In this document: piece by piece, positions 1 to 8,691 of the stretch
Position numbering within the stretch: the stretch's first letter is position 1
Layout: each line of letters starts with the position of its first letter
NCBI RefSeq assembly: GCF_019968765.1
Contig: NZ_CP074149.1
Span: 620,001 to 684,000, forward strand
Source of the DNA: Enterobacter sp. JBIWA008
GTDB taxonomy: Bacteria; Pseudomonadota; Gammaproteobacteria; Enterobacterales; Enterobacteriaceae
Direction: 5' to 3'
Length of the DNA stretch: 64,000 nucleotides
Position numbers and translations under genes: made by a program
The notes under the pieces: generated by a model
Told to the model about the DNA's origin: nothing
The model's database searches: none
What the model saw: only the letters and a program-made list of their open reading frames with translations

Positions 1-55
1 TTGTAGAGGCCGTTTTCCGTGATGATAAGCCCACTGGCACAGCGAGGTGATCATC

Positions 56-217
56 ATGGAATTCTACGAGAATCGTTCAAAACGTCCGTTTATTGTGTTC
101 GTCTGGATCGGCAAAACGATCTGCAACTGGTATCGCATCAACCGCACCCGGCGCATCCTGAGCCAGATGAGCGACGAGCAGCTGAAGGACGTTGGTTTAT
201 CCCGCAATGATATTTAA
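56..217 (+). CDS. yjiS: DUF1127 small protein YjiS
   Basis: A 53-residue basic protein whose C-terminal half reads RILSQMSDEQLKDVGLSR, the signature of the DUF1127 (YjiS-like) family. The start at 56 is preceded by GAGGTGATCATC, a good ribosome binding site, and begins MEFYEN like E. coli YjiS. It faces a convergent yjiR homologue, the same neighbour as in E. coli. The molecular role is poorly known; some family members in other bacteria bind RNA and affect phosphate or carbon metabolism, but nothing here shows this. Confidence 0.85.
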   Translation: MEFYENRSKRPFIVFVWIGKTICNWYRINRTRRILSQMSDEQLKDVGLSRNDI

Positions 218-224
218 ACCCCGG

Positions 225-252
225 GCCGGGTCAGGCGAAGCCGCCACCCGGC
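225..252. repeat. REP element between yjiS and yjiR
   Basis: An imperfect palindrome with outer arms GCCGGGT and ACCCGGC around a GGCGGCTTCGCC-type core, which is the classical enterobacterial repetitive extragenic palindrome. It lies between the convergent 3' ends of yjiS and yjiR, where REP elements usually stabilise or terminate transcripts. Confidence 0.8.
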
Positions 253-256
253 GATT

Positions 257-1645
257 TCAGCGCAACAGCTCAAGTGTCTGCCGTTTCGGCCTTTCCAGCA
301 AATCCAGCGCCTCCTGATACGACCGCACGTTGTTATAGCCCATCACCAGCCCGTAGCGTTTCCCCGACCCGCGATACCACTCCGAAAGCGCATTGACCTG
401 CAGCTGCTGTTCCTGCCAGCAGCGCGCCACTTCCCGGTCACCGCTGCCTTTGGTCAGGAACGCCACGATATGCATCCCGCCGTCGTTTTGCTCGGTGAAA
501 AACAGATCGCCATACACCTCGCGCAGGGCGGCAATCATCCAGTCGCGGCGGGTCTGATACAGCGCGCGCATCTTTTTCAGGTGACGAAAAAAATGCCCTT
601 CGTTGAGAAACGCGGTGAGGATCTTTTGCGTCAGCACCGGCTGGCCGCTGGTGGTAATGTCCGCGCAGTCGGTAAAGGCTCCGACGGTGCTGGCGGGCAT
701 CACCACGTAGCCCATGCGCAGCGACGGCATGATGGTTTTACTGAAGGTGCCCATAAAAATCACCCGGTCGTGCTGGTCGAGGCTTTTCAGCGACGGCAGC
801 ACCTTGCGGGTGTAGTGAAACTCCCCGTCGTAATCGTCTTCGATAATCCACGCCTCGTTCTGGCTGGCCCAGTCGAGCAATTGCTGCTTACGCGGCAGTG
901 AGAGCGTGACCGCCAGCGGGCTCTGGTGCGACGGGGTGACGATGGCAAAACGGGCGTCGCGATGGTAACGGAGCAGGTATTCCGTATCGATGCCGCAGCG
1001 ATCGACCGGCACCGTGTGCAGGCGCGGTACGATTCGCTTGAGCAGCTGCTGGCCCATAAAGTAGCCCGGATCTTCAAACACCACCTTGTCGCTGCGGCTG
1101 GCAAGCGTGTCGAGGATCAGCCGCAGGCTGCCGCTGTAGCCGCTGGTGATCAGCACCTGTTCGGCGCTGCAGGACAGCCCGCGTGAAATATTAAGATAGC
1201 TGGCGATGGCCTGGCGCAGCGGATACCAGCCCAGAACGGGCGGATTGAGCATCTCCTCCTGACGCATGGCGCGCGTCGCCTGTCCCGCCAGCAGCAGCCA
1301 TTTTTTATACGGAAAGCTGTCGAGGGCGGGAATGCCGGGGCGCAGAAACCCCGCCCGCTCGCGCTGGCTGATGAGCGATGCCGGAAGCGTACCGGTGGGC
1401 TGTTCCGCAGGGGCACTCTTACCCGGTAACAGCAGATCCGGGTTGACCCGCGTGCCGCGCGCGCCCTGGCTCACCAGATACCCTTCCCCCGTCAGAATGG
1501 CATAGGCCGTTTCGACGGTTTTACGCGCCACCTTCAGCTCTTCCGCCAGCACGCGGATGGCAGGCACTTTATCGCCCGGCTTCAGCACGCCCCGCGTGAT
1601 GTTATCGCGATAGCGGGAATAAATCTCGTGATAGCCCGGCTTCAT
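257..1645 (-). CDS. yjiR: MocR/GabR-type PLP-dependent transcriptional regulator
   Basis: A 462-residue protein with an N-terminal GntR winged helix (about residues 5-70, containing PAIRVLAEELKVARKTVETAY) joined to a class I aminotransferase fold. The pyridoxal phosphate lysine lies in the segment MGTFSKTIMPSLRMGY near residue 305, and the DDYDGEFHY motif of the family is present. Such proteins sense amines or amino acids through PLP and regulate neighbouring genes. Its position beside yjiS supports the E. coli yjiR assignment; E. coli YjiR is about 470 residues. A divergent AhpD-like gene starts 104 bp away and is a candidate target. The effector is unknown. Confidence 0.82.
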   Translation of the reverse strand: MKPGYHEIYSRYRDNITRGVLKPGDKVPAIRVLAEELKVARKTVETAYAILTGEGYLVSQGARGTRVNPDLLLPGKSAPAEQPTGTLPASLISQRERAGFLRPGIPALDSFPYKKWLLLAGQATRAMRQEEMLNPPVLGWYPLRQAIASYLNISRGLSCSAEQVLITSGYSGSLRLILDTLASRSDKVVFEDPGYFMGQQLLKRIVPRLHTVPVDRCGIDTEYLLRYHRDARFAIVTPSHQSPLAVTLSLPRKQQLLDWASQNEAWIIEDDYDGEFHYTRKVLPSLKSLDQHDRVIFMGTFSKTIMPSLRMGYVVMPASTVGAFTDCADITTSGQPVLTQKILTAFLNEGHFFRHLKKMRALYQTRRDWMIAALREVYGDLFFTEQNDGGMHIVAFLTKGSGDREVARCWQEQQLQVNALSEWYRGSGKRYGLVMGYNNVRSYQEALDLLERPKRQTLELLR

Positions 1646-1748
1646 GTCCTACCTCATTTGGCGCTTTTTGTATCTTTTTACTATGTCATGAACGGCGTAG
1701 ATTTGCCTCATCGCATGAAACATGCCGCACAAAAAAAGAGGAAAGACC

Positions 1749-2228
1749 ATGAGCACTCGCGTCAACCACCACAAAGTCACACCTGCCCTCGCTAACGCGC
1801 TGTCCGCCCTGAGCATGGAGGTGGCAAAAACCTCCATCGACCCGGCGCTGAAGCACCTGATCGACATTCGCGTGTCGCAGCTGAACGGCTGTACCTTCTG
1901 CCTGGATATGCACTCGAAAGAGGCCAAAATCGCCGGCGAGCGCGAGCTGCGCCTGTACCATCTGGCGGCCTGGCGCGAGTCTCCGCTGTTCAGCGCCCGC
2001 GAAAAAGCGGCGCTGGCCTTCACCGAAGCGCTTACCCAGATTGGCGTTCACGGCGTGAGCGATGCGCTTTACCGCAGCGTGGCGGAGCACTTCTCGGACG
2101 TGGAGATTTCAGAGCTGAACTTCGCCATCGTGGCGATCAACGCCTGGAACCGTCTGGGTATTACCTCCCGCATGGCGCCCGGTTCGCTGGACGCGGCTTA
2201 CGGTCTGAATAAGGCTAACCTGGAATAA
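1749..2228 (+). CDS. AhpD-like carboxymuconolactone decarboxylase family protein
   Basis: A 159-residue protein with the redox motif CTFCLDMH (Cys48, Cys51, His55) typical of AhpD-like alkylhydroperoxidases in the carboxymuconolactone decarboxylase superfamily. It continues SKEAKIAGERELRLYHL and ends with the family's AINAWNRLGI segment. The start at 1749 was chosen over an in-frame ATG at 1722 because GAGGAAAGACC lies just before it. It is divergent from yjiR and overlaps the convergent LysR gene by 14 bp. It probably acts as a cytosolic thiol peroxidase; its reductant partner is not encoded nearby. Confidence 0.8.
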   Translation: MSTRVNHHKVTPALANALSALSMEVAKTSIDPALKHLIDIRVSQLNGCTFCLDMHSKEAKIAGERELRLYHLAAWRESPLFSAREKAALAFTEALTQIGVHGVSDALYRSVAEHFSDVEISELNFAIVAINAWNRLGITSRMAPGSLDAAYGLNKANLE

Positions 2229-3117
2229 TTCCGCGCTCGCGGATCGTTGCCACCAGCGCCCGCAACCCCGGCGGGACGTGGCGATGGCCAGGGTAATACA
2301 GGCGCAGCCCGGCAAAGGGCTGCGCCCAGTCGTTTAAGACGCTCACCAGTTCTCCGCGCTCAAGCTCTTCACGGATATACAGTTCCGGCAAAAATCCCAC
2401 CCCTAATCCCGCTTTTACCGCACGGATCGACGCAAAAAGATCGGACGTCGCAAAGCGCGGCGGCACGGCAAGCGCGTACGTTTCACCCCGACGCGCCAGC
2501 TCCCAGCGGTAGATCCCGCCGTGGGCCATGCGCATACCGATCCCCTGGTGTTGCAGCAGATCGTCCGGCGTCTGCGGAATGCCGTGACGGGCAAAATACT
2601 CCGGCGTGGCGGTGACCAGCTGGCGGATCTCCCCGGTCAGCGGCACGGCAATCATGTCCTGAGGCACGGACTCTTCAAGGCGGATCCCCGCGTCATAGCC
2701 TTCCGCGACGATGTCGATCATTCGCGCTTCGCTGGCGGTCTCTACGCGCATCTTCGGGTAGCGGATCATAAAGTCGATCAGCAGCTGGTCCAGAAACAGG
2801 GTGCCGATATGGTTCGGCACGTTCAGGCGCAGCGTACCGGCGGGTTCCCCGGTGTCGCTGTGGATCTCCTCGCCGGCGAGACGGATCTCCTGCAGCGCCG
2901 GGCCGATACGCGCCACGTAGCGCTGTCCGGCGTCGGTGAGCGCCACGCTGCGGGTGGTGCGGTTAAAGAGGCGGGTATCAAGGCGGCTCTCCAGCCCGGC
3001 GATGGCGTTGCTTACCGCCGTGGCGGACATGCCCAGCTCCTGCGCCGCGGCGCGAAAGCTGCCGCGCCGCACGACGGCCATCACGACTTCCAGCTCTGTC
3101 AGACCTGAACGATGCAT
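2215..3117 (-). CDS. LysR-family transcriptional regulator
   Basis: A 300-residue LysR-type regulator. Residues 1-60 form the winged HTH (RGSFRAAAQELGMSATAVSN), followed by the linker and a substrate-binding domain. The end SDLFASIRAVKAGLGVGFLP and GHRHVPPGLRALV is typical of the CrgA/DmlR-like subgroup. It is transcribed divergently from an aldehyde dehydrogenase gene 100 bp away, which is the likely regulated target. The inducer cannot be inferred beyond some aldehyde or related metabolite. Confidence 0.85.
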   Translation of the reverse strand: MHRSGLTELEVVMAVVRRGSFRAAAQELGMSATAVSNAIAGLESRLDTRLFNRTTRSVALTDAGQRYVARIGPALQEIRLAGEEIHSDTGEPAGTLRLNVPNHIGTLFLDQLLIDFMIRYPKMRVETASEARMIDIVAEGYDAGIRLEESVPQDMIAVPLTGEIRQLVTATPEYFARHGIPQTPDDLLQHQGIGMRMAHGGIYRWELARRGETYALAVPPRFATSDLFASIRAVKAGLGVGFLPELYIREELERGELVSVLNDWAQPFAGLRLYYPGHRHVPPGLRALVATIRERGIIPG

Positions 3118-3217
3118 AGATTATCCTGAAAATCGAAACAACCCTTGCAGCATAGCGTGGATTATCGCAACGGAGAAGCCGTGACAGACTGTGCTGACAC
3201 AGCCTGAGGAGGTTTAT

Positions 3218-4633
3218 ATGCACACCATCGAACAGATCTTTATTAACGGCGAATTTGTTACCCCGCACGGCACCGAATGGTTTGATTTGTACAACCCGGC
3301 GACGGCGCAGGCCATCGGCCAGGTTCGTCTGGCGGATGAAGTTGACGCAGAGTGCGCCGTTGCGGCGGCGAAAGCGGCGTTTCCGGCGTGGTCGCAGACC
3401 ACAAAGCAGGAACGCATCGCGGCGCTAAAACGTATGCACGCCGCCGTGGCCGCCCGCCACGACGATCTGCTGGAAGCGGTCATTGAAGAGTACGGCGCGC
3501 CCGCCTCGCGCTCGGCGTGGATGGCCAGCTATCCGGCGGAGGTGATTGCCCAGGCCATTGAGGCGCTGGAGGCGTTTGCATTCGTCGCCCCGGCAGGAGC
3601 AGCAACGGTGCAGATGACGCCGCTTGGCGTGGCCGGGCTTATCACGCCGTGGAACAGTGACGCCGGGTTTATCTGCGGCAAGCTGGCGGCCGCGCTGGCT
3701 GCGGGCTGTACGGCCGTCATCAAGCCGAGCGAAATGAGCGCCCTGCAAACGCACATCATCACCGAAGCGCTGCGCGATGCCGGATTACCGCCGGGCGTGT
3801 TTAATATCGTCACCGGCCGCGGCGAGACCGTCGGTGAAACCATCAGCCGTCATCCGGACGTGGCAAAAATCTCGTTTACCGGCTCCACGCATACCGGCAA
3901 GGCGATCCTGCGCAACGCGGCGGAGAGCTTTAAGCGCGTTACCCTGGAGCTAGGCGGTAAATCGCCGACGATCCTGCTGGATGATGTGGATCTGACTCAG
4001 GCGATCCCGCTGGCGATCCAGGCCGGGTTTATGAACAGCGGGCAGGCGTGCGTGGCCGGGACGCGCATTCTGGTGCCCCGGTCGCGCCAGGCAGAAATTG
4101 AAGCCGCGCTGGCACAGGCCGTGGCGGCGGTGAAATCCGGCGACCCGCGCGATAAATCAACGGACGTCGGCCCGCTGGTCAGCGAGAAGCAGTGGCTGCG
4201 GGTGCAGGGGTATATCCGCAAAGGGATCGAAGAGGGGGCGCGCCTGCTGGCGGGTGGTGAAGGGAGACCGGACGGGACGCGAGGCGGCTGGTTTGTGCGC
4301 CCGACGCTGTTTGTAGACGTTAACAATCAGATGACGGTTGCCCGCGACGAGATTTTTGGCCCGGTGCTGTGCGTGATCCCCTATCGTGACGAGGCGGAGG
4401 CTGTCGCCATTGCCAATGATACCGACTACGGACTGAGCGCTATGGTGCTGGGCGGCGATGCGGACCGCGCGCGCCGCGTGGCGCAGCAGATTGCTTCCGG
4501 TCGCGTGCTGGTTAACACCCTGGCCCATGAACCGAAAGCGCCCTTCGGTGGCTTCAAACACTCCGGTTTGGGGCGCGAGATGGGCGAGTGGGGGATCCGG
4601 GCGTTTATGGAGCCGAGGTCGATTGTGGGTTAA
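3218..4633 (+). CDS. NAD(P)-dependent aldehyde dehydrogenase
   Basis: A 471-residue aldehyde dehydrogenase. The general-base glutamate lies in TLELGGKSP, the catalytic cysteine in NSGQACVAGTRI, and the cofactor loop in FTGSTHTGKAI; the C-terminal EIFGPVLCVIPY and PFGGFKHSGLGRE segments are standard for the superfamily. The start at 3218 follows AGGAGG with ideal spacing. It oxidises an aldehyde to an acid in the cytosol; the substrate is not determinable. The divergent LysR gene probably controls it. Confidence 0.85.
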   Translation: MHTIEQIFINGEFVTPHGTEWFDLYNPATAQAIGQVRLADEVDAECAVAAAKAAFPAWSQTTKQERIAALKRMHAAVAARHDDLLEAVIEEYGAPASRSAWMASYPAEVIAQAIEALEAFAFVAPAGAATVQMTPLGVAGLITPWNSDAGFICGKLAAALAAGCTAVIKPSEMSALQTHIITEALRDAGLPPGVFNIVTGRGETVGETISRHPDVAKISFTGSTHTGKAILRNAAESFKRVTLELGGKSPTILLDDVDLTQAIPLAIQAGFMNSGQACVAGTRILVPRSRQAEIEAALAQAVAAVKSGDPRDKSTDVGPLVSEKQWLRVQGYIRKGIEEGARLLAGGEGRPDGTRGGWFVRPTLFVDVNNQMTVARDEIFGPVLCVIPYRDEAEAVAIANDTDYGLSAMVLGGDADRARRVAQQIASGRVLVNTLAHEPKAPFGGFKHSGLGREMGEWGIRAFMEPRSIVG

Positions 4634-4652
4634 GACCGCTGAAGGTAAAGCA

Positions 4653-4671
4653 CGCCCCGCGAGTCGGGGCG
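4653..4671. terminator. GC-rich hairpin between aldehyde dehydrogenase and toxin gene
   Basis: Perfect 7-bp arms CGCCCCG and CGGGGCG surround a 5-nt loop between two convergent genes. No long T-run follows on either strand, so it is a weak candidate terminator. Confidence 0.45.
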
Positions 4672-4683
4672 CTACGTGCAGTA

Positions 4684-5205
4684 TCACTCTTCAAACACGC
4701 TCTCAAAGGTTTTAGTCGGTAAGAACAGCGTGAATTCATTCTCGGCCAGGAGCGGTATGAACCCCATTTTGAGGTAAAACTCTTTGGCTTTATGGTTGAG
4801 TGCTTCAACAAACAGGCCGTGAATGCCGACGGCAAAGGAGGCCAAATAAACGGTCTTCATGGCATGAATGACGAGTAATTCTCCATAGCCTTGCCCCTGA
4901 ATACGTTTATCAATCGCCAGACGGCCAAGGGTGACGCTCGGCACATTTTTATAAGGAATACGTTTTTGCTGAGTTTTTGAGGGCAGGTAAGCCTTTTCAA
5001 AACAGCTTCCGGAGAGCGTGTAATAGCCCAGAATACGCGGTTTTGGCTCTCGTGTGGTGAGGACATAACCCCGCAAAAACTTTCCACGATGCTGGCGTTT
5101 CAGGTGCTCCGCCAGAAAGGTATTAAGGCTCTCTTCTCCGCAGTCGAACTGGCTTAGGTCGTACTCAACGTCTTCTGAAAAAATCCCTATCTTCACGTCG
5201 TTCAC
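4684..5205 (-). CDS. GNAT-family toxin of a TacAT/AtaRT-type toxin-antitoxin system
   Basis: A 173-residue GCN5-related acetyltransferase. It has the FDCGEESLN segment near residue 20, GRLAIDKRIQGQGYG (acetyl-CoA loop about 103-108) and a tyrosine in KEFYLKMGF (Tyr144), all features of type II GNAT toxins such as TacT, AtaT and KacT. Those enzymes acetylate the amino group of charged tRNAs and stop translation. The gene starts with GTG, preceded by GGAG six bases away, 3 bp after the antitoxin stop codon. Both genes form one operon. Which aminoacyl-tRNA is targeted cannot be told from the sequence. Confidence 0.88.
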   Translation of the reverse strand: MNDVKIGIFSEDVEYDLSQFDCGEESLNTFLAEHLKRQHRGKFLRGYVLTTREPKPRILGYYTLSGSCFEKAYLPSKTQQKRIPYKNVPSVTLGRLAIDKRIQGQGYGELLVIHAMKTVYLASFAVGIHGLFVEALNHKAKEFYLKMGFIPLLAENEFTLFLPTKTFESVFEE

Positions 5206-5208
5206 GTT

Positions 5209-5478
5209 TTACTCCATATCCAGGAGACGCTTAGCCGCTCGCTTCAGGCGGTCATTTGGCGCAGGCGGATTGCTGATGGCATCCATCACCGTATTCCAGG
5301 ATGCTTCGCTAAGGACCAGGCGGCGGTGCTGGTCAATTACCTCTGCTGCGCGTTCAGAGGCTGTGCTGACCATGAATTGTGAAATCGACTGGTTTGTCAT
5401 TGCCGCCGCTTCTTCGATCATGTTTTTGTCATCTTCGGTTAACCGGAGATCGATGCGCTGTTTCTTCAGTGCTGACAT
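5209..5478 (-). CDS. DUF1778 (TacA-type) antitoxin
   Basis: An 89-residue protein with an N-terminal ribbon-helix-helix (KKQRIDLRLTEDDKNMIEEAA) followed by the DUF1778 body SISQFMVSTASERAAEVI. The C-terminal NDRLKRAAKRLLDM tail would bind and neutralise the toxin. It precedes the GNAT toxin gene by 3 bp, the usual antitoxin-first order. A palindrome 56 bp upstream is a likely operator, so the complex is expected to repress its own promoter. The module is inserted between two unrelated metabolic genes, consistent with horizontal gain. Confidence 0.88.
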   Translation of the reverse strand: MSALKKQRIDLRLTEDDKNMIEEAAAMTNQSISQFMVSTASERAAEVIDQHRRLVLSEASWNTVMDAISNPPAPNDRLKRAAKRLLDME

Positions 5479-5533
5479 GGTTTCATTCTCAATCTTTATC
5501 CTGGCTTAACGCCTTGTTTTACAGGTAAAACTT

Positions 5534-5556
5534 ATGTACGGTGTTTATCCGTACAT
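5534..5556. promoter_or_regulatory. Palindromic operator upstream of the toxin-antitoxin operon
   Basis: Perfect 8-bp inverted arms ATGTACGG and CCGTACAT are separated by TGTTTAT, 56-78 bp upstream of the antitoxin start. Ribbon-helix-helix antitoxins autoregulate through such palindromes, so this is the predicted binding site; binding itself is inferred. Confidence 0.65.
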
Positions 5557-5679
5557 TAATCATAGGTGTGTCCTCACCGGAAATCAACGAGTAGTTGAGC
5601 GCAGCGCCATCCGGCACAACGCTTCGCTCCTTACCGAAGCATTGTTCTTTTTCTTCCTGCATTCTCTCCTCATCCTTAC

Positions 5680-5905
5680 AACGGAGAGAAAACCATCATC
5701 GCAGTCATTTTCGAAGCCAAAGCCGCATTACCCCGCCAGAAGCTACCGCGCCGAAAGCCATGCGCGAAGCCCGAGCCTGCTACGACCATCTTGCCGGAAC
5801 GGCTGCGGTGCAGATCTATGATTTTATGCAGGCGGAAGGCTGACTGGAGGCTGACGGTTCAGCGCTCACGCTGTAGCTTCGGCGATTTTTAGCCGGACCA
5901 GGACA
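5680..5905 (+). pseudogene. Decayed ArsR-type regulator remnant, with a possible monooxygenase-like fragment
   Basis: One frame (about 5755-5870) reads KAMREARACYDHLAGTAAVQ followed by IYDFMQAEG, which closely matches the conserved core of ArsR-family winged-helix regulators. The frame then meets TGA where the family expects tryptophan (…EG-stop-LEADGSALTL), and a second stop follows. Just upstream (about 5692-5730), another frame reads IIAVIFEAKAALPRQ, reminiscent of the start of small antibiotic-biosynthesis-type monooxygenases. No intact reading frame remains. The 5557-6090 interval therefore holds the wreck of one or two genes rather than a functional gene. Confidence 0.6.
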
Positions 5906-6090
5906 TCGCTGTAAGGCATTTATTTTCCTGAATCACATTCACCGCTTCAGGTTAAAAAATGACTGGGGATCCTTCACCCCACAGGTAAAGGAAGAACATC
6001 CTTTTCGCAATTCCTGCGCTTTTACCTCTCGTTTCTTGATACTTATCCTGATAACTATTATCTTGACCGCGTGTGACGAGAGGTTTTCCC

Positions 6091-6561
6091 ATGAGTGAAG
6101 AAGAACTGTTCTGCCGCAGGCCGATGGGCATGCGGATGGCGATGATCGTGCGCCAGTGGCGTGCGGTGATCGACGATGCCATTCTCGATACCGGGTTAAC
6201 CCAGTCGAGCTGGACGGTGATGATGCAGCTTCACCAGCTTGGGGATAACGTCTCCATGAGTGAGCTGGCGGAGGTGCAGGGTATTGAACTGCCGCCGCTG
6301 ATGCGCACCCTGACACAGCTGGAAAAGCAGGGTTACCTGCTGCGCGCCGTATCGCCGTATGACAAGCGCATCCGGCTTCTGACGCTGACGCCTGATGGAA
6401 AAGCCATATTAAAACGGCTCACTCAGGTGATTGAGACCTATCAGGCGCGCGTATCGCAAAATATCGCGCCGGAACATATCGACATTTTCAGCGCCACGTT
6501 GAATCAAATCGCCTGCAATTTGCGGACAATCCGCGAAGAAGATAATAAGACCGAAAAATAA
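6091..6561 (+). CDS. MarR-family regulator of the adjacent efflux operon
   Basis: A 156-residue MarR-type winged-helix protein: the HTH region reads NVSMSELAEVQGIELPPLMR and the wing SPYDKRIRLLTLTPDGKAIL. The start at 6091 (MSEEEL) is preferred over an ATG at 6073 because GAGAGG lies just before it. Its stop codon overlaps the start of the HlyD gene (TAATG), and a DUF2955 membrane gene follows, so the three form one operon. It is presumably a repressor released by a phenolic or antimicrobial ligand. Confidence 0.85.
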   Translation: MSEEELFCRRPMGMRMAMIVRQWRAVIDDAILDTGLTQSSWTVMMQLHQLGDNVSMSELAEVQGIELPPLMRTLTQLEKQGYLLRAVSPYDKRIRLLTLTPDGKAILKRLTQVIETYQARVSQNIAPEHIDIFSATLNQIACNLRTIREEDNKTEK

Positions 6562-7625
6562 TGACCCCTGAACAAAAGTTTGCCCGCTGGGTAAGGGTGA
6601 GTATTGCCTCTTTCCTGCTGATGTTTGTCTACTTTATCGTCGCGGATATCTGGATCCCGCTGACGCCGGACTCCACCGTGATGCGCGTGGTGACGCCGGT
6701 TTCTCCGCGCGTCTCCGGCTATGTGGCGGCGGTACATGTCCACAACAACAGCCAGGTGAAGAAAGGCGATCTGCTGTTTGAGCTCGACGACACGCCGTTT
6801 CGCAATAAGGTGGAAGCGGCGCAAATCGCGCTTGAGCAGGCACGCCTGTCCAACGAACAGCTGGATGCGCAGATCGCCGCCGCGCAGGCCAGCCTGAAAA
6901 CCGCCGTGCTGACCGCGCGTAACGACAAAGTGACCTTCGATCGCTACCAGAAGCTGAGCACGCTGCAGAACGTCTCGCAGGCGGATCTGGATAAGGTTCG
7001 CACCACCTGGCAGAGCAGCGAGCAGTCCGTCAGCTCCATTCAGGCCAACATCCATAACCTGCGCATTCAGCGCGGCGAGCGGGACGAGCACCGCAACGTG
7101 ACGCTGCAAAAATACCGTAACGCGCTGGATGAAGCGGAACTCAACCTCGGCTGGACGAAGGTCTACGCCCAGGCGGACGGCACCGTCAGTAACCTGCAGT
7201 TAAGTCCCGGTTTTTATGCTTCATCCGGTTCCGCCGCGCTGGCGCTGGTGAACAACCAGACCGATATCGTGGCCGATTTTCGTGAAAAAAGCCTGCGCCA
7301 TACCCATCAGGGCACCGACGCCGCCGTGGTGTTTGACGCCTTCCCGGGGCACGTTTTCCGCGCCCACGTGACCAGCAGCGACGCGGGGATCCTTGCAGGT
7401 CAGGAGGCCGTTAACGGCCAGCTCTCCGAGCCGGAAACCTCCAACCGCTGGGTGCGCGACGCCCAGCGCATGCGCATTCACGTGACGCTGGATGAGCCGC
7501 TGCCGAAGCATCTGCCGACCGGCGCGCGTGCAACCGTGCAGCTCTACAACAGCGAAGGGCCGTTTGCGCGCTTTTTCTCCGGGATGCAGATCCACCTGGT
7601 GAGCCTGCTTCACTATGTCTATTAG
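6561..7625 (+). CDS. HlyD/EmrA-type membrane fusion protein
   Basis: A 354-residue periplasmic adaptor. A single N-terminal transmembrane helix (SIASFLLMFVYFIVADIWI, about residues 14-32) is followed by a barrel/lipoyl segment (VTPVSPRVSGYVAAVHVHNN), a coiled-coil hairpin of about residues 80-180, and a second lipoyl half (WTKVYAQADGTVSNL). Such proteins couple an inner-membrane transporter to an outer-membrane channel. It overlaps the downstream DUF2955 gene by 11 bp. No TolC-like gene is present nearby, so the outer-membrane partner is probably encoded elsewhere. Confidence 0.85.
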   Translation: MTPEQKFARWVRVSIASFLLMFVYFIVADIWIPLTPDSTVMRVVTPVSPRVSGYVAAVHVHNNSQVKKGDLLFELDDTPFRNKVEAAQIALEQARLSNEQLDAQIAAAQASLKTAVLTARNDKVTFDRYQKLSTLQNVSQADLDKVRTTWQSSEQSVSSIQANIHNLRIQRGERDEHRNVTLQKYRNALDEAELNLGWTKVYAQADGTVSNLQLSPGFYASSGSAALALVNNQTDIVADFREKSLRHTHQGTDAAVVFDAFPGHVFRAHVTSSDAGILAGQEAVNGQLSEPETSNRWVRDAQRMRIHVTLDEPLPKHLPTGARATVQLYNSEGPFARFFSGMQIHLVSLLHYVY

Positions 7626-8691
7626 CACCCTGGCGCGGGTATTTACCCCGCACGGCAACATCGTCTATACGGCAAACGACTTTCGCCAGACCCTGCGCAT
7701 CGTCTTTGCCGGGATGATTGCGCTGAGCATCTCCAGCTTCTACAACACCAGCTACGGCGTGTTTTTCGTGGTTTACCCGATCATGCTGCTCTCGCTGGTA
7801 CCGGTGTTTAATCGCCACGTGGCGAAGCAGTTTATCTTCAGCGCATCGCTGAACTGCGTCGAAATGGTGATTATCATCGGCTATCTGTCGCAGTGGCCGG
7901 TCATTATGACGCTGGTGGTGTTTGCTCTGTACGTGATGCGTTTTCGCTTTATGAGCAAGGGGCCGCTGTTCCTGTTTGGCTCAATGGGCGTGGTGTGCCA
8001 GAGCGTGATGCTCAACTTTATGAGCTACCCCACCACCAACTGGCACACGCTGCTGTTTTCCAACATCGAAGCGAGCATCATGGCGGTGTGCCTGAGCGCG
8101 CTGATGAACTATCTCCTGCCGGACGTGGAGCCCCGCAAGCCGCCGCCGCTGATTGAGAAAGACGATGCCCGCGTGCGCCACGAGTCGCTGCTCTCCGGCA
8201 CCGTAGCGACGCTGATATTCGTGGTGTTTCAGATTAGCGACTTAAGCGATTCGCTTTCGGCGCTGATGGCGGGTATTTTGATTCTGTTCCCCATGAACTA
8301 CAGCGGTTCGGTGATGAGCTCCATCTGGCGCGTGGTCGGGGTGGTGCTGGGCTGTCTCTATATTCTGGTGGTGCAGCTGATCCTCTACGATCACAGCAGC
8401 CATATGCTGTTGATGATGCCGCTGATCGGCCTCGGGCTGGCGTTTGGCGCGCGCCTGCACGTGATGGAAAAGGTGGGCGCAGGCGTGGGGTTCTCCAGCA
8501 TTACCACCATCGGGATTATGTTCGGGCAGAACATGCACCCGGACACTGACCTGGTGTTCAGCGATCTCTATCGCATCACCTCCGTCACCTTTTCGCTGGT
8601 CGCAACGCTGACGATGGTCTTCCTGGTGCACCTGATCCTGAACCGCTTCGAGGCGACGCGCTACGTCATCGCGCCGTCCAAACCAGGTTAA
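7615..8691 (+). CDS. DUF2955 (fusaric-acid-resistance-like) inner-membrane transporter
   Basis: A 358-residue polytopic protein with two blocks of hydrophobic helices (about residues 20-160 and 195-345) separated by a soluble loop [20 protein letters not shown]. This two-block architecture resembles the fusaric acid resistance/aromatic-acid exporter fold (DUF2955). It is translationally coupled to the HlyD gene. Substrate is unknown; aromatic acids or biocides are the usual guess for the family. Its end overlaps the convergent yjiN by 4 bp. Confidence 0.78.
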   Translation: MSISTLARVFTPHGNIVYTANDFRQTLRIVFAGMIALSISSFYNTSYGVFFVVYPIMLLSLVPVFNRHVAKQFIFSASLNCVEMVIIIGYLSQWPVIMTLVVFALYVMRFRFMSKGPLFLFGSMGVVCQSVMLNFMSYPTTNWHTLLFSNIEASIMAVCLSALMNYLLPDVEPRKPPPLIEKDDARVRHESLLSGTVATLIFVVFQISDLSDSLSALMAGILILFPMNYSGSVMSSIWRVVGVVLGCLYILVVQLILYDHSSHMLLMMPLIGLGLAFGARLHVMEKVGAGVGFSSITTIGIMFGQNMHPDTDLVFSDLYRITSVTFSLVATLTMVFLVHLILNRFEATRYVIAPSKPG

